NCBI RefSeq assembly: GCF_003628755.1
Contig: NZ_CP029256.1
Location: 2,747,585 to 2,811,584, forward strand
Source: Christensenella minuta
GTDB lineage: Bacteria; Bacillota; Clostridia; Christensenellales; Christensenellaceae
Direction: 5' to 3'
Length of the DNA: 64,000 nucleotides
Part shown: positions 1 to 8,706 of the stretch, one piece after another
Layout: each line of letters opens with the position of its first letter
How positions within the stretch are numbered: the stretch's first letter is position 1
Position numbers and translations under genes: made by a program
The notes under the pieces: generated by a model
The model's input: the letters and a program-made list of their open reading frames with translations, nothing else
Told to the model about the DNA's origin: nothing
Database searches by the model: none

Positions 1-1
1 C

Positions 2-805
2 AACGAGGTCTTTGTCCTGATGATCGGCGCGAGCGCCATGGTGTTTTTGATGGCGCAGGGCAACCTCGATCTTTCCATGATGGCCAATCTGGCGGTTTCC
101 TGCGTGCTGGCGGTAAAAGCCGCACAGGTGAACCCGTTGCTTGCGATCCCGGTCGGTATCGGCGTGGGAACCGGTATTGGCGCGGTAAACGGCGTGATTA
201 ATGCAAAATGCAAAATAGATTCGTTCATCACAACCATAGGGATGTCGTTTGTGCTGACCGGACTGGTGACCATTCTGCTCGACAATCAGGGGTCCATCGC
301 CGGACCGATGGAAATGCTTTCCTGGAACAGCACCGAGCTGAGAATCGTAGTGCTGGCCTGTGTAGCGGCCGTGGGATATATCCTTTTTGAGTATTCCAAA
401 CTGGGGAAATACTGCAAAGCCATTGGTTCGTGTGAAGAGGCGGCGCGTCAATCCGGAGTTAACGTGGATAAGGTAAAGATCATAACCTTTATGATAACGG
501 GAGGGATCAGCGGCTTACTGGCATTTTTCAGCATCCTGCGGACGGGAACGGCGACTTCCAGCGTGGCGACGAATACGATGTTCAATATCCTGATCGCCGT
601 TTTGCTCGGCGGCGTATCCATTACCGGAGGGTCGACCTCAAAATTCCGCGCGGCCATCTTGGGAAGCTTTACTATGGCATTCCTGGCAGTCGGTATGACG
701 ATATGCAATGTCGACACTACGATCCAGCAGTTGATCCGCGGGGCGATCCTGATTGGGATCGTATACCTCACTTACGACAGGAGGGGAATCGCGATCATCA
801 AATAA
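2..805 (+). CDS. Sugar ABC transporter permease, RbsC-like (5' end outside window)
   Basis: Membrane subunit of a ribose/xylose-type sugar importer. The open frame runs in from before base 1 with no start inside, so about 267 C-terminal codons are visible and the N-terminus is missing. The protein is very hydrophobic, with alternating Gly/Ala/Ile/Val membrane segments. It carries the family signature GNLDLSM near its visible start (normally GxIDLSVG) and a GGVSITGG loop near its C-terminus. A binding lipoprotein and a second permease follow, so it belongs to one transport operon whose ATPase is presumably upstream. Substrate is not readable; the three TIM-barrel isomerase-like genes downstream favour an unusual sugar or sugar acid. 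Confidence 0.88.
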   Translation, partial: NEVFVLMIGASAMVFLMAQGNLDLSMMANLAVSCVLAVKAAQVNPLLAIPVGIGVGTGIGAVNGVINAKCKIDSFITTIGMSFVLTGLVTILLDNQGSIAGPMEMLSWNSTELRIVVLACVAAVGYILFEYSKLGKYCKAIGSCEEAARQSGVNVDKVKIITFMITGGISGLLAFFSILRTGTATSSVATNTMFNILIAVLLGGVSITGGSTSKFRAAILGSFTMAFLAVGMTICNVDTTIQQLIRGAILIGIVYLTYDRRGIAIIK

Positions 806-810
806 TTTTA

Positions 811-828
811 TGGAAACGCTTGTTTCCA
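811..828. repeat. Perfect inverted repeat upstream of the binding-protein gene (hairpin or operator)
   Basis: TGGAAAC, four-base spacer GCTT, then GTTTCCA: two exactly complementary 7-bp arms. It lies 30 bases before the lipoprotein start and 5 bases after the permease stop. The centre AAACGCTT also resembles a Gram-positive catabolite-responsive element. It could be an mRNA hairpin that raises binding-protein expression or a LacI/CcpA-type operator; sequence alone cannot separate these. Confidence 0.5.
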
Positions 829-858
829 CGCTTTCAAATAAAAAAAGGAGGAAAAAAC

Positions 859-2064
859 ATGAAAGGTTACAAATGGCTTGCAATGATTTTGGTAATTGCA
901 TTTGCGGCCGCGCTGTTTGCCGGATGCGCGGATGCGGCGCGTCCGGCGGACGGCGGAGGACAGGAAACGCCTGCGGCAGGATCGGATGCAGCGGAGGAAA
1001 CGGACGGAGGGGCGTCCTTCTCGGTCGGCTTCCTGGATCAGTCGGGCGAGGCGCCGCCGGTCGTCCGCATGAGGGAGATTATCCGCGGCGTTGTCGAGTC
1101 TGCCGGCGGAGAACTGATTTGCGATACCTCCAATGAAGATTCCGCGGAGGCACAGGTAAACGCATGTGAAAAACTGATTAGCGCAGGTGTGAAAGGCATC
1201 ATTATGACGCCGATGGCGGATTCGATCCTGCCCTCTATTATCAGCATGTGCGAAGAAAACGGCGTATACCTGGCCATTACTTTCCGCAATATCGGGGATG
1301 AAGACGTTGCAAAGATCGTGGAAGCATCCGAATATTATGCCGGAAACTGCTATGAGGATGAAGAAATGGCCGGATATAACGTTATGAGCGACGCCTTCGA
1401 GAAAAATCCGGATATCAAGCAGGTTGCGCTGATTGCCCTTGCCGTAGGGGATAATACGAGCGATGCGCGCGTGGCGGGGATTCAAAAGGCCTGCGCCGAA
1501 AACGGTGCGGAAGTGGTAGCGGAAGTGCGCGATATCCAGCAGGCGAGCGACGCGACCGAGGCGGTACAGAATTTTGTAGCGGCCTATCCGGAGCTTGACT
1601 GCATCGCGGTAGCGTCGTGTTATGAAAACAGCGCGATCACCGCGCTTCCCGAAGCGATCAAAGGGACCGGACTGACTGCCGACGACATCTGTATCGTAAG
1701 CTGCGACGGCGGGTCCGATATGACGAAGCTGTTCGATTACGGATATGCGATTTCCGTGGGCGGCGGCCATCTGGAGATAGACAGGGGCGCAACAGCCGTA
1801 ATGCTGGTGAATGCAATCCAGGGCAATCCCCTGGGTACGCCCGCGCATATCTCCATCCCGTATATGTACTTCGGCAGCGTGGAAGATGTCGGCGATTATG
1901 CGACCTATGTCGAGGGAGAAATTCCGATCTGGACCCAGGACGAGATCAGGGAGAACCTGTTGATTTCTCAAAATTCGGCGCTGGCGCCGGAGGATGTGAT
2001 TTCCTATATCCAGAACTATAGTCTTGATGACCTGAGGACGCGCCACGCCGATCTGGCAGGCTGA
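859..2064 (+). CDS. Sugar-binding lipoprotein of ABC transporter (periplasmic-binding-protein family 4-like)
   Basis: Extracellular substrate-binding subunit, 401 aa, tethered by a lipid. A signal peptide ends in the lipobox LFAGC with lipidated Cys23. A low-complexity Ala/Gly/Glu linker of about 30 residues follows, then a two-lobed RbsB/XylF-like domain beginning at FSVGFLDQSG. The start is set by an AGGAGG ribosome site 8 bases before ATG 859; the frame is open further upstream but that part does not look like a signal peptide. It lies between two permease genes. The motif CDGGSDMTKLF matches the late conserved strand of this family (usually DGNP/DGGP). Ligand unknown. Confidence 0.9.
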   Translation: MKGYKWLAMILVIAFAAALFAGCADAARPADGGGQETPAAGSDAAEETDGGASFSVGFLDQSGEAPPVVRMREIIRGVVESAGGELICDTSNEDSAEAQVNACEKLISAGVKGIIMTPMADSILPSIISMCEENGVYLAITFRNIGDEDVAKIVEASEYYAGNCYEDEEMAGYNVMSDAFEKNPDIKQVALIALAVGDNTSDARVAGIQKACAENGAEVVAEVRDIQQASDATEAVQNFVAAYPELDCIAVASCYENSAITALPEAIKGTGLTADDICIVSCDGGSDMTKLFDYGYAISVGGGHLEIDRGATAVMLVNAIQGNPLGTPAHISIPYMYFGSVEDVGDYATYVEGEIPIWTQDEIRENLLISQNSALAPEDVISYIQNYSLDDLRTRHADLAG

Positions 2065-2097
2065 CGGCCGGCAGAACGGCTAAGGCAAAAGACAATG

Positions 2098-2121
2098 TGC
2101 GCCGCCCCTTGGGGCGGCGCA
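2098..2121. repeat. GC-rich intercistronic stem-loop after binding-protein gene
   Basis: TGCGCCGCCCC pairs perfectly with GGGGCGGCGCA across a TT loop (11 bp). No T-run follows, so it is more likely a 3'-end stabiliser or partial attenuator than a full terminator. Similar structures follow the other binding-protein genes at 9781, 40101 and 49021. Confidence 0.75.
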
Positions 2122-2140
2122 TAAAAACAAGGTGCAGAAT

Positions 2141-3112
2141 ATGAGAAGAAATATATTGATCCGAATTGGTTATATCCTCATCATTCCTCTCTTGCTGATG
2201 GCCATTTTCACATTGGCAAGCACGGGATTCAGCTTTGCAAGTTCCTATATCGTACTCAGCCAGACGATGCTGCCCCTTGTAATGGCATTTGGCGTATCGT
2301 TTACGTTTGTAGTCGGGATTTTTGAGATGAGCGTTGGAGCACAGGTGATTCTGTCGGCCGTTGTAGGCGGAATCCTATGCAGGTATCTTGGGTTCCCGGG
2401 GCTGGTGATCGGCGCGGTGGGCACGGGCCTGCTGTGCGGGGCGGCCATGGGGGCCGTATACCGCTTTCTGAAAATCCCAACGATGGTGATTTCGCTCGGG
2501 ATGCTGATGCTGTTCGAGGTTATTGCGCAGGCCCTGACAAAAGGGAGCGGCTATGTATCGCTGGAGAGCGAAATATCCTCAATGGGAACTCCGCCGTATA
2601 ATTTTGTGATCGCGGGAATCGCGGGCGTTCTTTTTTACATCATTTTCCACAAGACGAAATTCGGCCACGGTATCCGTGCGCTTGGGTGCAACGACTATGT
2701 GGCGGTCAACTTAGGTCTCAACAATAATAAGCTCAAATTTAAAACCTACCTGATCGGCGGAATGTTTTATGGGATTGCCGGGATTCTCAGTATATGTTAT
2801 GCGGGTTCTATTTCGGCAAAGATGGATTTGGGAAGCCTGAGCATGATGTTTCCGCCCATTATTTCTGTTTTGATTGGACTGCAGCTGAAAAATATCGTCA
2901 ACGTATTTCCCGTCACGATCCTGATAGGGGCATATTCCGTTACGGTATTGGCATCGGGGATGATCGCGGTAGGGCTGCCCGCGCCGATGCAGGATTTTGT
3001 CACCGGAATATTTATGCTGGTGGTGATGATTATTTCGACCAACAGCGCGAAATTAGGAAAGCTGTTTGACAGGCGGAAATTATTAAACCGGCTCAACAAG
3101 GCGGCCGAATAA
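2141..3112 (+). CDS. Sugar ABC transporter permease, RbsC-like
   Basis: Second membrane subunit of the first transporter, 323 aa with about eight to ten hydrophobic segments. It has a degenerate form of the family signature, FEMSVGAQ, where most homologues have IDLSVG. ATG 2141 is preferred because AAGGTG at 2129-2134 then acts as ribosome site with 6-base spacing; the in-frame GTG at 2132 is part of that site. With the permease at 2-805 it probably forms a heterodimeric channel. It is followed after 14 bases by the first TIM-barrel gene. Confidence 0.87.
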   Translation: MRRNILIRIGYILIIPLLLMAIFTLASTGFSFASSYIVLSQTMLPLVMAFGVSFTFVVGIFEMSVGAQVILSAVVGGILCRYLGFPGLVIGAVGTGLLCGAAMGAVYRFLKIPTMVISLGMLMLFEVIAQALTKGSGYVSLESEISSMGTPPYNFVIAGIAGVLFYIIFHKTKFGHGIRALGCNDYVAVNLGLNNNKLKFKTYLIGGMFYGIAGILSICYAGSISAKMDLGSLSMMFPPIISVLIGLQLKNIVNVFPVTILIGAYSVTVLASGMIAVGLPAPMQDFVTGIFMLVVMIISTNSAKLGKLFDRRKLLNRLNKAAE

Positions 3113-3126
3113 GACGGGAGATAAAA

Positions 3127-4116
3127 ATGAAATATATTCTAAACCTTGAAATGGTCAATATGAAGACAAGCAAACCCAATGCGTTTTACATGAATTCCAC
3201 GATGTTTTGGATCGAATATTTCAAGTGTATCGGCGCAGCGGGCTTTGACGCCATAGAAATGCAGTATAATCCATATAGCCTGGATCCGTTGTCCTTTGAG
3301 ATCGGCAGGTGCGGAGTTCCGGTCAGCAGGTTCGCGATCGAAGCGAAATATGGGTCGATACCGGAATTCCTGGCAATGATCGGGGAGTTTGGCCTCCGCG
3401 GCATAGAGGCGGTCCATATCGACACGAATGAAATACTCAATGAAATCATCGCGGCAGACGGAGATGCGAAGGAATATTTCCCGATGATGGACGCCCTGAT
3501 GGAAGAGGCGGTCCAATTTTGTGAAGAGGCCCGTATTCCCTGGATCACGCTGACTCCCACGCCGGAGATCGGGATGCTGGAACGGTATTATTATACGCAG
3601 GCCGGGGATGACGAACCGGGTTTCCTGGAACGGCTGGAAAAACATTTGGAAGCGGCGCGGGAGAAAGCGGAAACGAGCGGGGTTAAGATAGCCGTCAGGA
3701 ACGAATTTTGGTCGGTGCTGCGCGGCGAAAAGATCGTGCCGTTCTTGCAGCGCGAAGCCTGCCGGCGGCTTTACTATTCCCCGGATATGGCGCACCTGAC
3801 CATTGCGGAGGCAGAGATCGGCAGGATACTGCGCAGCATGGGAAACAGGATCGCCTGTCCGCGGTTCAATGATACCGCTTTTGCGGACAGGCACGAAAAT
3901 TACAAAAGGCTGAACGCGGAAATCCCGACGGAGGGGCGGCAGAGGATTTTTTGTGACCTTGGAGATGGAACGGTCGATTTGCCGCATTGGCGGGATGAAC
4001 TGCAAAAATTGGGCTATGATGGCGTGGTCTCGTGCGAAAGCAGGAAAACCCTGGAGGTATATAAGGGATTGCTGAAGACAAAATGGTACATTGACCGCGT
4101 ATTGTGCCGGAAATAG
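3127..4116 (+). CDS. Xylose-isomerase-like TIM-barrel protein with altered metal site
   Basis: 329-aa member of the sugar phosphate isomerase/epimerase (AP endonuclease 2-like) superfamily, which usually binds a divalent metal with Glu, Asp, His and Glu. Visible candidates are Glu in VRNEFW, Asp in YSPDMAHL and Glu in VSCES near the C-terminus. By eye against the next gene, the third ligand (His in YLHLKDT there) is Arg in CPRFNDT here. The enzyme may have changed chemistry or lost metal binding. It starts 14 bases after the permease and is followed by a paralogue, suggesting an operon handling the imported sugar. Substrate unknown. Confidence 0.75.
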   Translation: MKYILNLEMVNMKTSKPNAFYMNSTMFWIEYFKCIGAAGFDAIEMQYNPYSLDPLSFEIGRCGVPVSRFAIEAKYGSIPEFLAMIGEFGLRGIEAVHIDTNEILNEIIAADGDAKEYFPMMDALMEEAVQFCEEARIPWITLTPTPEIGMLERYYYTQAGDDEPGFLERLEKHLEAAREKAETSGVKIAVRNEFWSVLRGEKIVPFLQREACRRLYYSPDMAHLTIAEAEIGRILRSMGNRIACPRFNDTAFADRHENYKRLNAEIPTEGRQRIFCDLGDGTVDLPHWRDELQKLGYDGVVSCESRKTLEVYKGLLKTKWYIDRVLCRK

Positions 4117-4131
4117 TTTTGGAGGATGATG

Positions 4132-5064
4132 ATGGGCAATATAAAATATTCATACCAGACCAATATGTGGGGACTGATGGTACAATATCCCAAATTGAAC
4201 GAATGGGACGAATGGTACGCGAAGGATATCAATAACGGAGTCTATTATCTTGACTGGGACAAAATATTGAAATATCATTCGGCGCTCGGCTATACCGGCA
4301 TCGAAATCATGATGAATATGCCGCGGTATATCCGCGAATTCTTCGGAACGCCTCAAAAATTTACGGAATTTCTAAACGAATATGGGATCGAAAAGGTGAC
4401 GGGAACCTTTCAGATCGCCATTGGATCGCAGGATAAAAGAAAGCACGGCGAAATCTTTGAGAAATTGAAGAAGATGGTGGATTTTTCTGCCGGACTGGGA
4501 GCGAACAATATGAATATGATGCCTTGCGGAGGCTATTACGGCGTGGGGCCGCTTTCGCAGGAAGGAATATCGAACGCGGCAGCCTTTGCCAACCGGATCG
4601 GACGGTATGCCAGGGAAAAAGGCGTTGATATCGCCATACACAGCGAGTTTTGGGGGGCGGTCAACTATAACGAGCTGGAAGCGTTTATGGACCAGACCGA
4701 TCCGGAAGCGGTTTGTTTCTGTCTGGACACGGCGCAGGTAAGCATTATGGGGTTTGATATGACGGAGCTTTACGGAAGATGGCATGACCGTATAAAGTAC
4801 CTGCATCTGAAAGATACCAAGTATGCCAATGCCCCCGATGAACTGCGCTACAAAGCCGGAGCGGAATTTGCGGACGATGGGACGCGCTGGTTTTGGGAAA
4901 TGGGAATGGGATCCCTTGACTTCATCGCGCTTTGGAAGATGCTCAAAAAATACCGGTTTGAGGGCTGGGCCACGATTGAAACGGACGGAACGCCAGACCC
5001 GCTCGCAACGGCGGCAAACGCAAAGTTCTATCTTGACAAATACCTGAAACCGATATACGAATAG
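4132..5064 (+). CDS. Sugar phosphate isomerase/epimerase-family TIM barrel
   Basis: 310-aa xylose-isomerase-like TIM barrel. All four expected metal ligands are visible: Glu in IHSEFWGAV, Asp in FCLDTAQV, His in KYLHLKDT and Glu in WATIETDG. IolE-like inosose dehydratases and sugar 3-epimerases share this pattern. Three in-frame ATGs (4126, 4129, 4132) follow a GGAGG at 4121-4125; the third has normal 6-base spacing and is chosen. It sits between two other TIM-barrel genes downstream of the transporter. Probable role: isomerisation, epimerisation or dehydration of the imported sugar derivative; exact reaction not determinable. Confidence 0.8.
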   Translation: MGNIKYSYQTNMWGLMVQYPKLNEWDEWYAKDINNGVYYLDWDKILKYHSALGYTGIEIMMNMPRYIREFFGTPQKFTEFLNEYGIEKVTGTFQIAIGSQDKRKHGEIFEKLKKMVDFSAGLGANNMNMMPCGGYYGVGPLSQEGISNAAAFANRIGRYAREKGVDIAIHSEFWGAVNYNELEAFMDQTDPEAVCFCLDTAQVSIMGFDMTELYGRWHDRIKYLHLKDTKYANAPDELRYKAGAEFADDGTRWFWEMGMGSLDFIALWKMLKKYRFEGWATIETDGTPDPLATAANAKFYLDKYLKPIYE

Positions 5065-5072
5065 GTGAAATA

Positions 5073-5831
5073 ATGGATATATCTGTTAATATCGATTTTA
5101 TTTACGAAGGGATCGACTATGCCGAAGCCATCCGGGAAGTAAACGCGGTTGGCTGCCGCCGTGTGGAAGTGGTGTTCCTGCAGGGGAAATCTTTTGATGT
5201 GCTGAAAAAACTGCGGGAAGAATGCGGAATACGGTATGAGGTATTGATGACGGATTTCATCCCCTGGCTGGATGGGACCCGCGAGGATGAATTTATATGC
5301 GCGGCGGAAAAGCGCGTGGAACAGGCTGCGGCCCTCGGGTGCGGGAAGGTCATATTTTTTACCGATGACGACGTGGAAGGGATGCCGCATGAAGAGCAGC
5401 TTGGGCGTATTGAAAACTGCGCCAAAAGGATGCTGCCGTTTTTTGAGCGGAAAGGCGTGACGCTGCTGCTGGAGCCGATCAACAACAAGATAGACCACAA
5501 ACGATGCAGTATATGGGATTTTGAGGAGGCGGCGGCCATCGTGCGGCGGGTGGGTTCCCCGAATTTCAGGCTGCTGTTCGATATCTATCATATGCAGATC
5601 ATGCACGGAGACGTTACCAGGACGATGCTCGACAATATGGAGCTGATCGGGCATGTGCATTGTGCGGGAAATCCCGGGCGGCATGAAATTTTTTATGGAG
5701 AGCTGGATTACCGGTATATCCTCGCCAGCCTGGAGAAGGCGGGATATAAGGGCGGCGTGGGGATCGAATATTCCCCCTTGCTTCCCCCGCGCGAAGGCCT
5801 TGAAAGGACGATGCGGCTGCTAAACCGCTGA
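5073..5831 (+). CDS. Hydroxypyruvate isomerase-like TIM barrel
   Basis: 252 aa, close to the usual length of the hydroxypyruvate isomerase (Hyi) family. The Hyi-type motif LLEPINN supplies the first Glu ligand; Asp in LLFDIYHMQ, His in GHVHCAGNPGRHE and Glu in VGIEYSP complete the metal site. Family members interconvert hydroxypyruvate and tartronate semialdehyde or act as ketose epimerases (OtnI-type), so the specific reaction is open. It is the last gene of the first operon, 8 bases after the previous gene, and is convergent with the LacI-type regulator. Confidence 0.8.
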   Translation: MDISVNIDFIYEGIDYAEAIREVNAVGCRRVEVVFLQGKSFDVLKKLREECGIRYEVLMTDFIPWLDGTREDEFICAAEKRVEQAAALGCGKVIFFTDDDVEGMPHEEQLGRIENCAKRMLPFFERKGVTLLLEPINNKIDHKRCSIWDFEEAAAIVRRVGSPNFRLLFDIYHMQIMHGDVTRTMLDNMELIGHVHCAGNPGRHEIFYGELDYRYILASLEKAGYKGGVGIEYSPLLPPREGLERTMRLLNR

Positions 5832-5908
5832 AGCAAACGGGCGGGCGCAAAACAGGAAATACAATACCGCCAATGACCCACGGGGCCTGCCGCAAAAGCG
5901 GGATGGCG

Positions 5909-6919
5909 TCATCGCGTGGAATCGCGCACGATGAATTCTGAATTCACCCAAACCTGCCGGGAAGCGAGGGATGGGTCGTTGATCTTATCGATCAGGATAT
6001 TGCAGGACTGGTAGCCGATTTCATAACACGGCTGGTTGACCGTTGTGATCGCCGGATCGGTCATAGTGGATACGTCGGTGTTGTCGAACCCGATAATGGC
6101 AAGCTCCTGGGGAACGGAAATTCCAAGATGCTTCGCTTCCTTCAGAACCGCGGCGGCAAAGGTATCTGTGATGGCAAAAAAAGCGTCCGGAGGATCGGGC
6201 AGCGACAAAATCTGGCGGGCCGCATTCCGCGCCAGGTTATAATTGAAATCGGAAACGGAAATATAGGTAATATACTCCGGCCGGATCGGGATATCGGCCT
6301 GTTTCAGCGCATCCAAAAATCCCTGCTCCCGGCGGACTGTGAAGGGCATGGAGAGATCGCCGTTTAACAGGGCGATCTTTTTGCGTCCCAGTGTGATGAG
6401 GTATTCCACCGCCGATTTGACAGCGGCATAATCGTCGATTCCCACGCTGGAGATGTTTTCGGTTTGATACTGCTCAAAGCTTACCACCGTGGGGAACCGC
6501 GCCGCAATAAAATCCGTGAGCTCGTTGCCGCCTACGATTTGCTGGAAAATAAAACCTGCGACGGGAAGCTCCTTTATCATATATTCAAATTCAATGCGGT
6601 CATAGGCGTTGTTGAAGCAATTATATTGAAGGACATGGTATCCCTTGCTGTTGGCGCAGGTATTGACCCCATTGATAAACGGACTGATGAGCGGGTTGGC
6701 GTCGTTGGTCACAACGGCAATGATAAGGTTGCCGCCGTGCTTTTTGAATTTGCCAAGCAGCGCTCCGTTCGTATCCACCGCCTGGATTACATCCATCACC
6801 TTTTTCCGGGTTTCTTCCTTAACGTTTCCCTTATTGTTCAATATCCGGGAAATAGTAGCAATGGAGACACCGGACATATTCGCAATGTCAGAAATTGTAA
6901 TGTTGTTTTCCTTTGCCAT
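5909..6919 (-). CDS. LacI-family transcriptional regulator
   Basis: 336-aa repressor. An N-terminal helix-turn-helix (ITISDIANMSGVSIATISR) is followed by the hinge region and a periplasmic-binding-like sugar-sensing domain ending in NSEFIVRDSTR, a typical LacI/GalR C-terminus. The start is backed by a TAGGAG ribosome site. It is divergent from the ABC transporter at 7180 and convergent with the first operon, so it most likely controls the transporter at 7180 and its own gene, perhaps both flanking operons. Effector is unknown but presumably the transported sugar or a metabolite of it. Confidence 0.93.
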   Translation of the reverse strand: MAKENNITISDIANMSGVSIATISRILNNKGNVKEETRKKVMDVIQAVDTNGALLGKFKKHGGNLIIAVVTNDANPLISPFINGVNTCANSKGYHVLQYNCFNNAYDRIEFEYMIKELPVAGFIFQQIVGGNELTDFIAARFPTVVSFEQYQTENISSVGIDDYAAVKSAVEYLITLGRKKIALLNGDLSMPFTVRREQGFLDALKQADIPIRPEYITYISVSDFNYNLARNAARQILSLPDPPDAFFAITDTFAAAVLKEAKHLGISVPQELAIIGFDNTDVSTMTDPAITTVNQPCYEIGYQSCNILIDKINDPSLASRQVWVNSEFIVRDSTR

Positions 6920-6950
6920 GGGAGACTCCTAATTAAAACCGTTTTTTCTT

Positions 6951-6979
6951 ATTATAGCATAGTTTTTGAAAAAAACCAA
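6951..6979 (-). promoter_or_regulatory. SigmaA-type promoter of the LacI-family gene
   Basis: On the minus strand TTGGTT (6979-6974) is separated by 17 bases from a perfect TATAAT (6956-6951), about 30 bases upstream of the regulator start. Confidence 0.75.
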
Positions 6980-6987
6980 ATAAAATA

Positions 6988-6999
6988 TGTAAATTTACA
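6988..6999. promoter_or_regulatory. Perfect palindrome between divergent promoters (candidate LacI-family operator)
   Basis: TGTAAATTTACA is a perfect 12-bp palindrome just upstream of the regulator's -35 box and 30 bases from the -35 box of the divergent transporter promoter. A related half-symmetric element (AAATTTA ... TAAATTT) lies at 7071-7096. It lacks the central CG usual in LacI-family operators, so assignment is tentative. Confidence 0.45.
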
Positions 7000-7029
7000 G
7001 AAAAAAATAAAAAACTTGCAATTTTGTAC

Positions 7030-7058
7030 TTGACAAGCAAAATTTTGTTGGCTATAAT
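7030..7058 (+). promoter_or_regulatory. Consensus SigmaA promoter of ABC operon 2
   Basis: TTGACA at 7030-7035, 17-base spacer, TATAAT at 7053-7058. The spacer contains the perfect palindrome CAAAATTTTG (7038-7047), placed so that a bound repressor would block RNA polymerase. The expected leader to the ATPase start is about 115 bases and AT-rich. Confidence 0.85.
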
Positions 7059-7179
7059 GGGCCTATAAGAAAATTTACATGAAAATACATAAATTTTTCA
7101 GAAAATTATCCGAATGTATCTAAAAATAAATAACGGCTAAAAATTCCTGTATTCTAAATTCATATGAAATAGGAGATCA

Positions 7180-8685
7180 ATGATGGAAACTATTTTGGAG
7201 ATGAAGAAAATCACAAAAATATTTCCCGGGGTAAGGGCGCTTGACGAAGTGGATTTCGACCTCCGCAAAGGAGAAATTCACGCGCTGATCGGGGAGAACG
7301 GCGCGGGAAAATCCACGCTGATGAAGGCCCTGCTGGGGATGTACGAGATTGACGGCGGGGAGATCTGGTTCAAAGGGGAAAAAGTGAATTTCAAGGGCCC
7401 GAACGACGCTCTCCATGCCGGAATTTCGATGATTCACCAGGAGATCAGCCTTGTACAAACGATGTCTGCCGCTGAAAACATCTGGATGGGACGGACCGGG
7501 CGTTTTACAAAAATGGGCATTATCGATCATAAACGGCTTATGCGCGAAACGCGCGAGCTGTGCGCAAGGCTGGGCATCCAGATTGACCCGGCGGCGGTCG
7601 TGGAGACGCTGAGCGTTGCAAATATGCAGCTGGTAGAGCTGGTGCGGGCCGTTTCCTATAATGCGGACGTGATCGTTATGGACGAGCCGACCTCGGCGCT
7701 CACAGACGCCGAAATAGAGCTTCTGTACAAAATTGTGCGGGACCTTGCGGTAAAAGGTACTTCGATCATTTTCATTTCGCATAAGCTGGAAGAAATTTTT
7801 GAAATATGCGACCGGGTCACCATTATGCGCGACGGCCAGTATATTGACTGCCGCGACACCACGGATATCGGCCACGACGAGCTGATAAAGCTGATTGCCG
7901 GCCGCGAGATCAACAATATCTATACGAAAGACCGGTTTGAAAAGGGAGATGTCGCCCTCGAGGTAAAAAACCTGTCGAGCACGGGGACGTTCCGGAACGT
8001 GAGCTTTGCGGTGCGGAAGGGAGAAATCCTCGGATTCTGCGGCCTGATGGGCGCGGGACGCTCGGAAATTATGCGGGCGGTTTTCGGCATCGACCCATAC
8101 GATTCGGGCGAGGTCCTGATCCGCGGGAAAAAGGCAGCGATCAAAAGCCCGCAGGATGCGATTAAAAACGGCATCGGCATGGTGACGGAAGACCGGCTGC
8201 GCCAAGGAGCGATCCATTCGCTGGATATCAAAACGAACATGTCGCTGCCCTTCCTTCCGCAGCTGAGCAAAATGGGTTTTGTCTACAATGCGAAGGAAAA
8301 AGAACAATGCGAACGGATGGCCCAAAAAATGTCGGTCAATATGGTATCGTTCGCAAACAACATCGGCTCGCTTTCCGGCGGGAACCAGCAAAAGGTCATC
8401 ATCGGAAGATGGCTGCTCATGGACCCGGATATCCTGATACTGGATGAACCCACGCGGGGAATCGACGTGGGGGCGAAATCGGAAATATATAAGATTATGA
8501 ACGATCTGGCAAAACAGGGAATGGCGATCATCATGGTGTCGTCTGAAATGCCGGAGATACTCGGCATGAGCGACAGGATCGCCGTCGTCCGGGAGGGAGA
8601 GATCGTATGCGTCATGGAAAACGAGGGTCTCGAACAACAAACTTTGCTTGCACACGCCTTCGGCGTTGCGAATAAAATGAGCTAA
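7180..8685 (+). CDS. Sugar ABC transporter ATP-binding protein, RbsA/MglA-like
   Basis: 501-aa tandem ATPase energising a ribose/galactose-type importer on the inner face of the membrane. First domain: Walker A GENGAGKST near residue 40, Walker B VIVMDEPTSAL. Second domain: atypical Walker A region GLMGAGRSE, signature LSGGNQQK, Walker B LILDEPTRGIDVG, all normal for this family where the second site is degenerate. ATG 7180 and 7183 are both possible after AGGAG at 7171. It is the first gene of the LacI-controlled operon with lipoprotein and permease downstream. Confidence 0.95.
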   Translation: MMETILEMKKITKIFPGVRALDEVDFDLRKGEIHALIGENGAGKSTLMKALLGMYEIDGGEIWFKGEKVNFKGPNDALHAGISMIHQEISLVQTMSAAENIWMGRTGRFTKMGIIDHKRLMRETRELCARLGIQIDPAAVVETLSVANMQLVELVRAVSYNADVIVMDEPTSALTDAEIELLYKIVRDLAVKGTSIIFISHKLEEIFEICDRVTIMRDGQYIDCRDTTDIGHDELIKLIAGREINNIYTKDRFEKGDVALEVKNLSSTGTFRNVSFAVRKGEILGFCGLMGAGRSEIMRAVFGIDPYDSGEVLIRGKKAAIKSPQDAIKNGIGMVTEDRLRQGAIHSLDIKTNMSLPFLPQLSKMGFVYNAKEKEQCERMAQKMSVNMVSFANNIGSLSGGNQQKVIIGRWLLMDPDILILDEPTRGIDVGAKSEIYKIMNDLAKQGMAIIMVSSEMPEILGMSDRIAVVREGEIVCVMENEGLEQQTLLAHAFGVANKMS

Positions 8686-8706
8686 TAAGAGGAGGAATTG
8701 AAACAA

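Noticed and set aside
7177-8706. A 509-codon minus-strand frame opposite the RbsA-like ATPase
   Set aside because: Exact antisense shadow of a canonical ATPase, with unnatural composition and no ribosome site.
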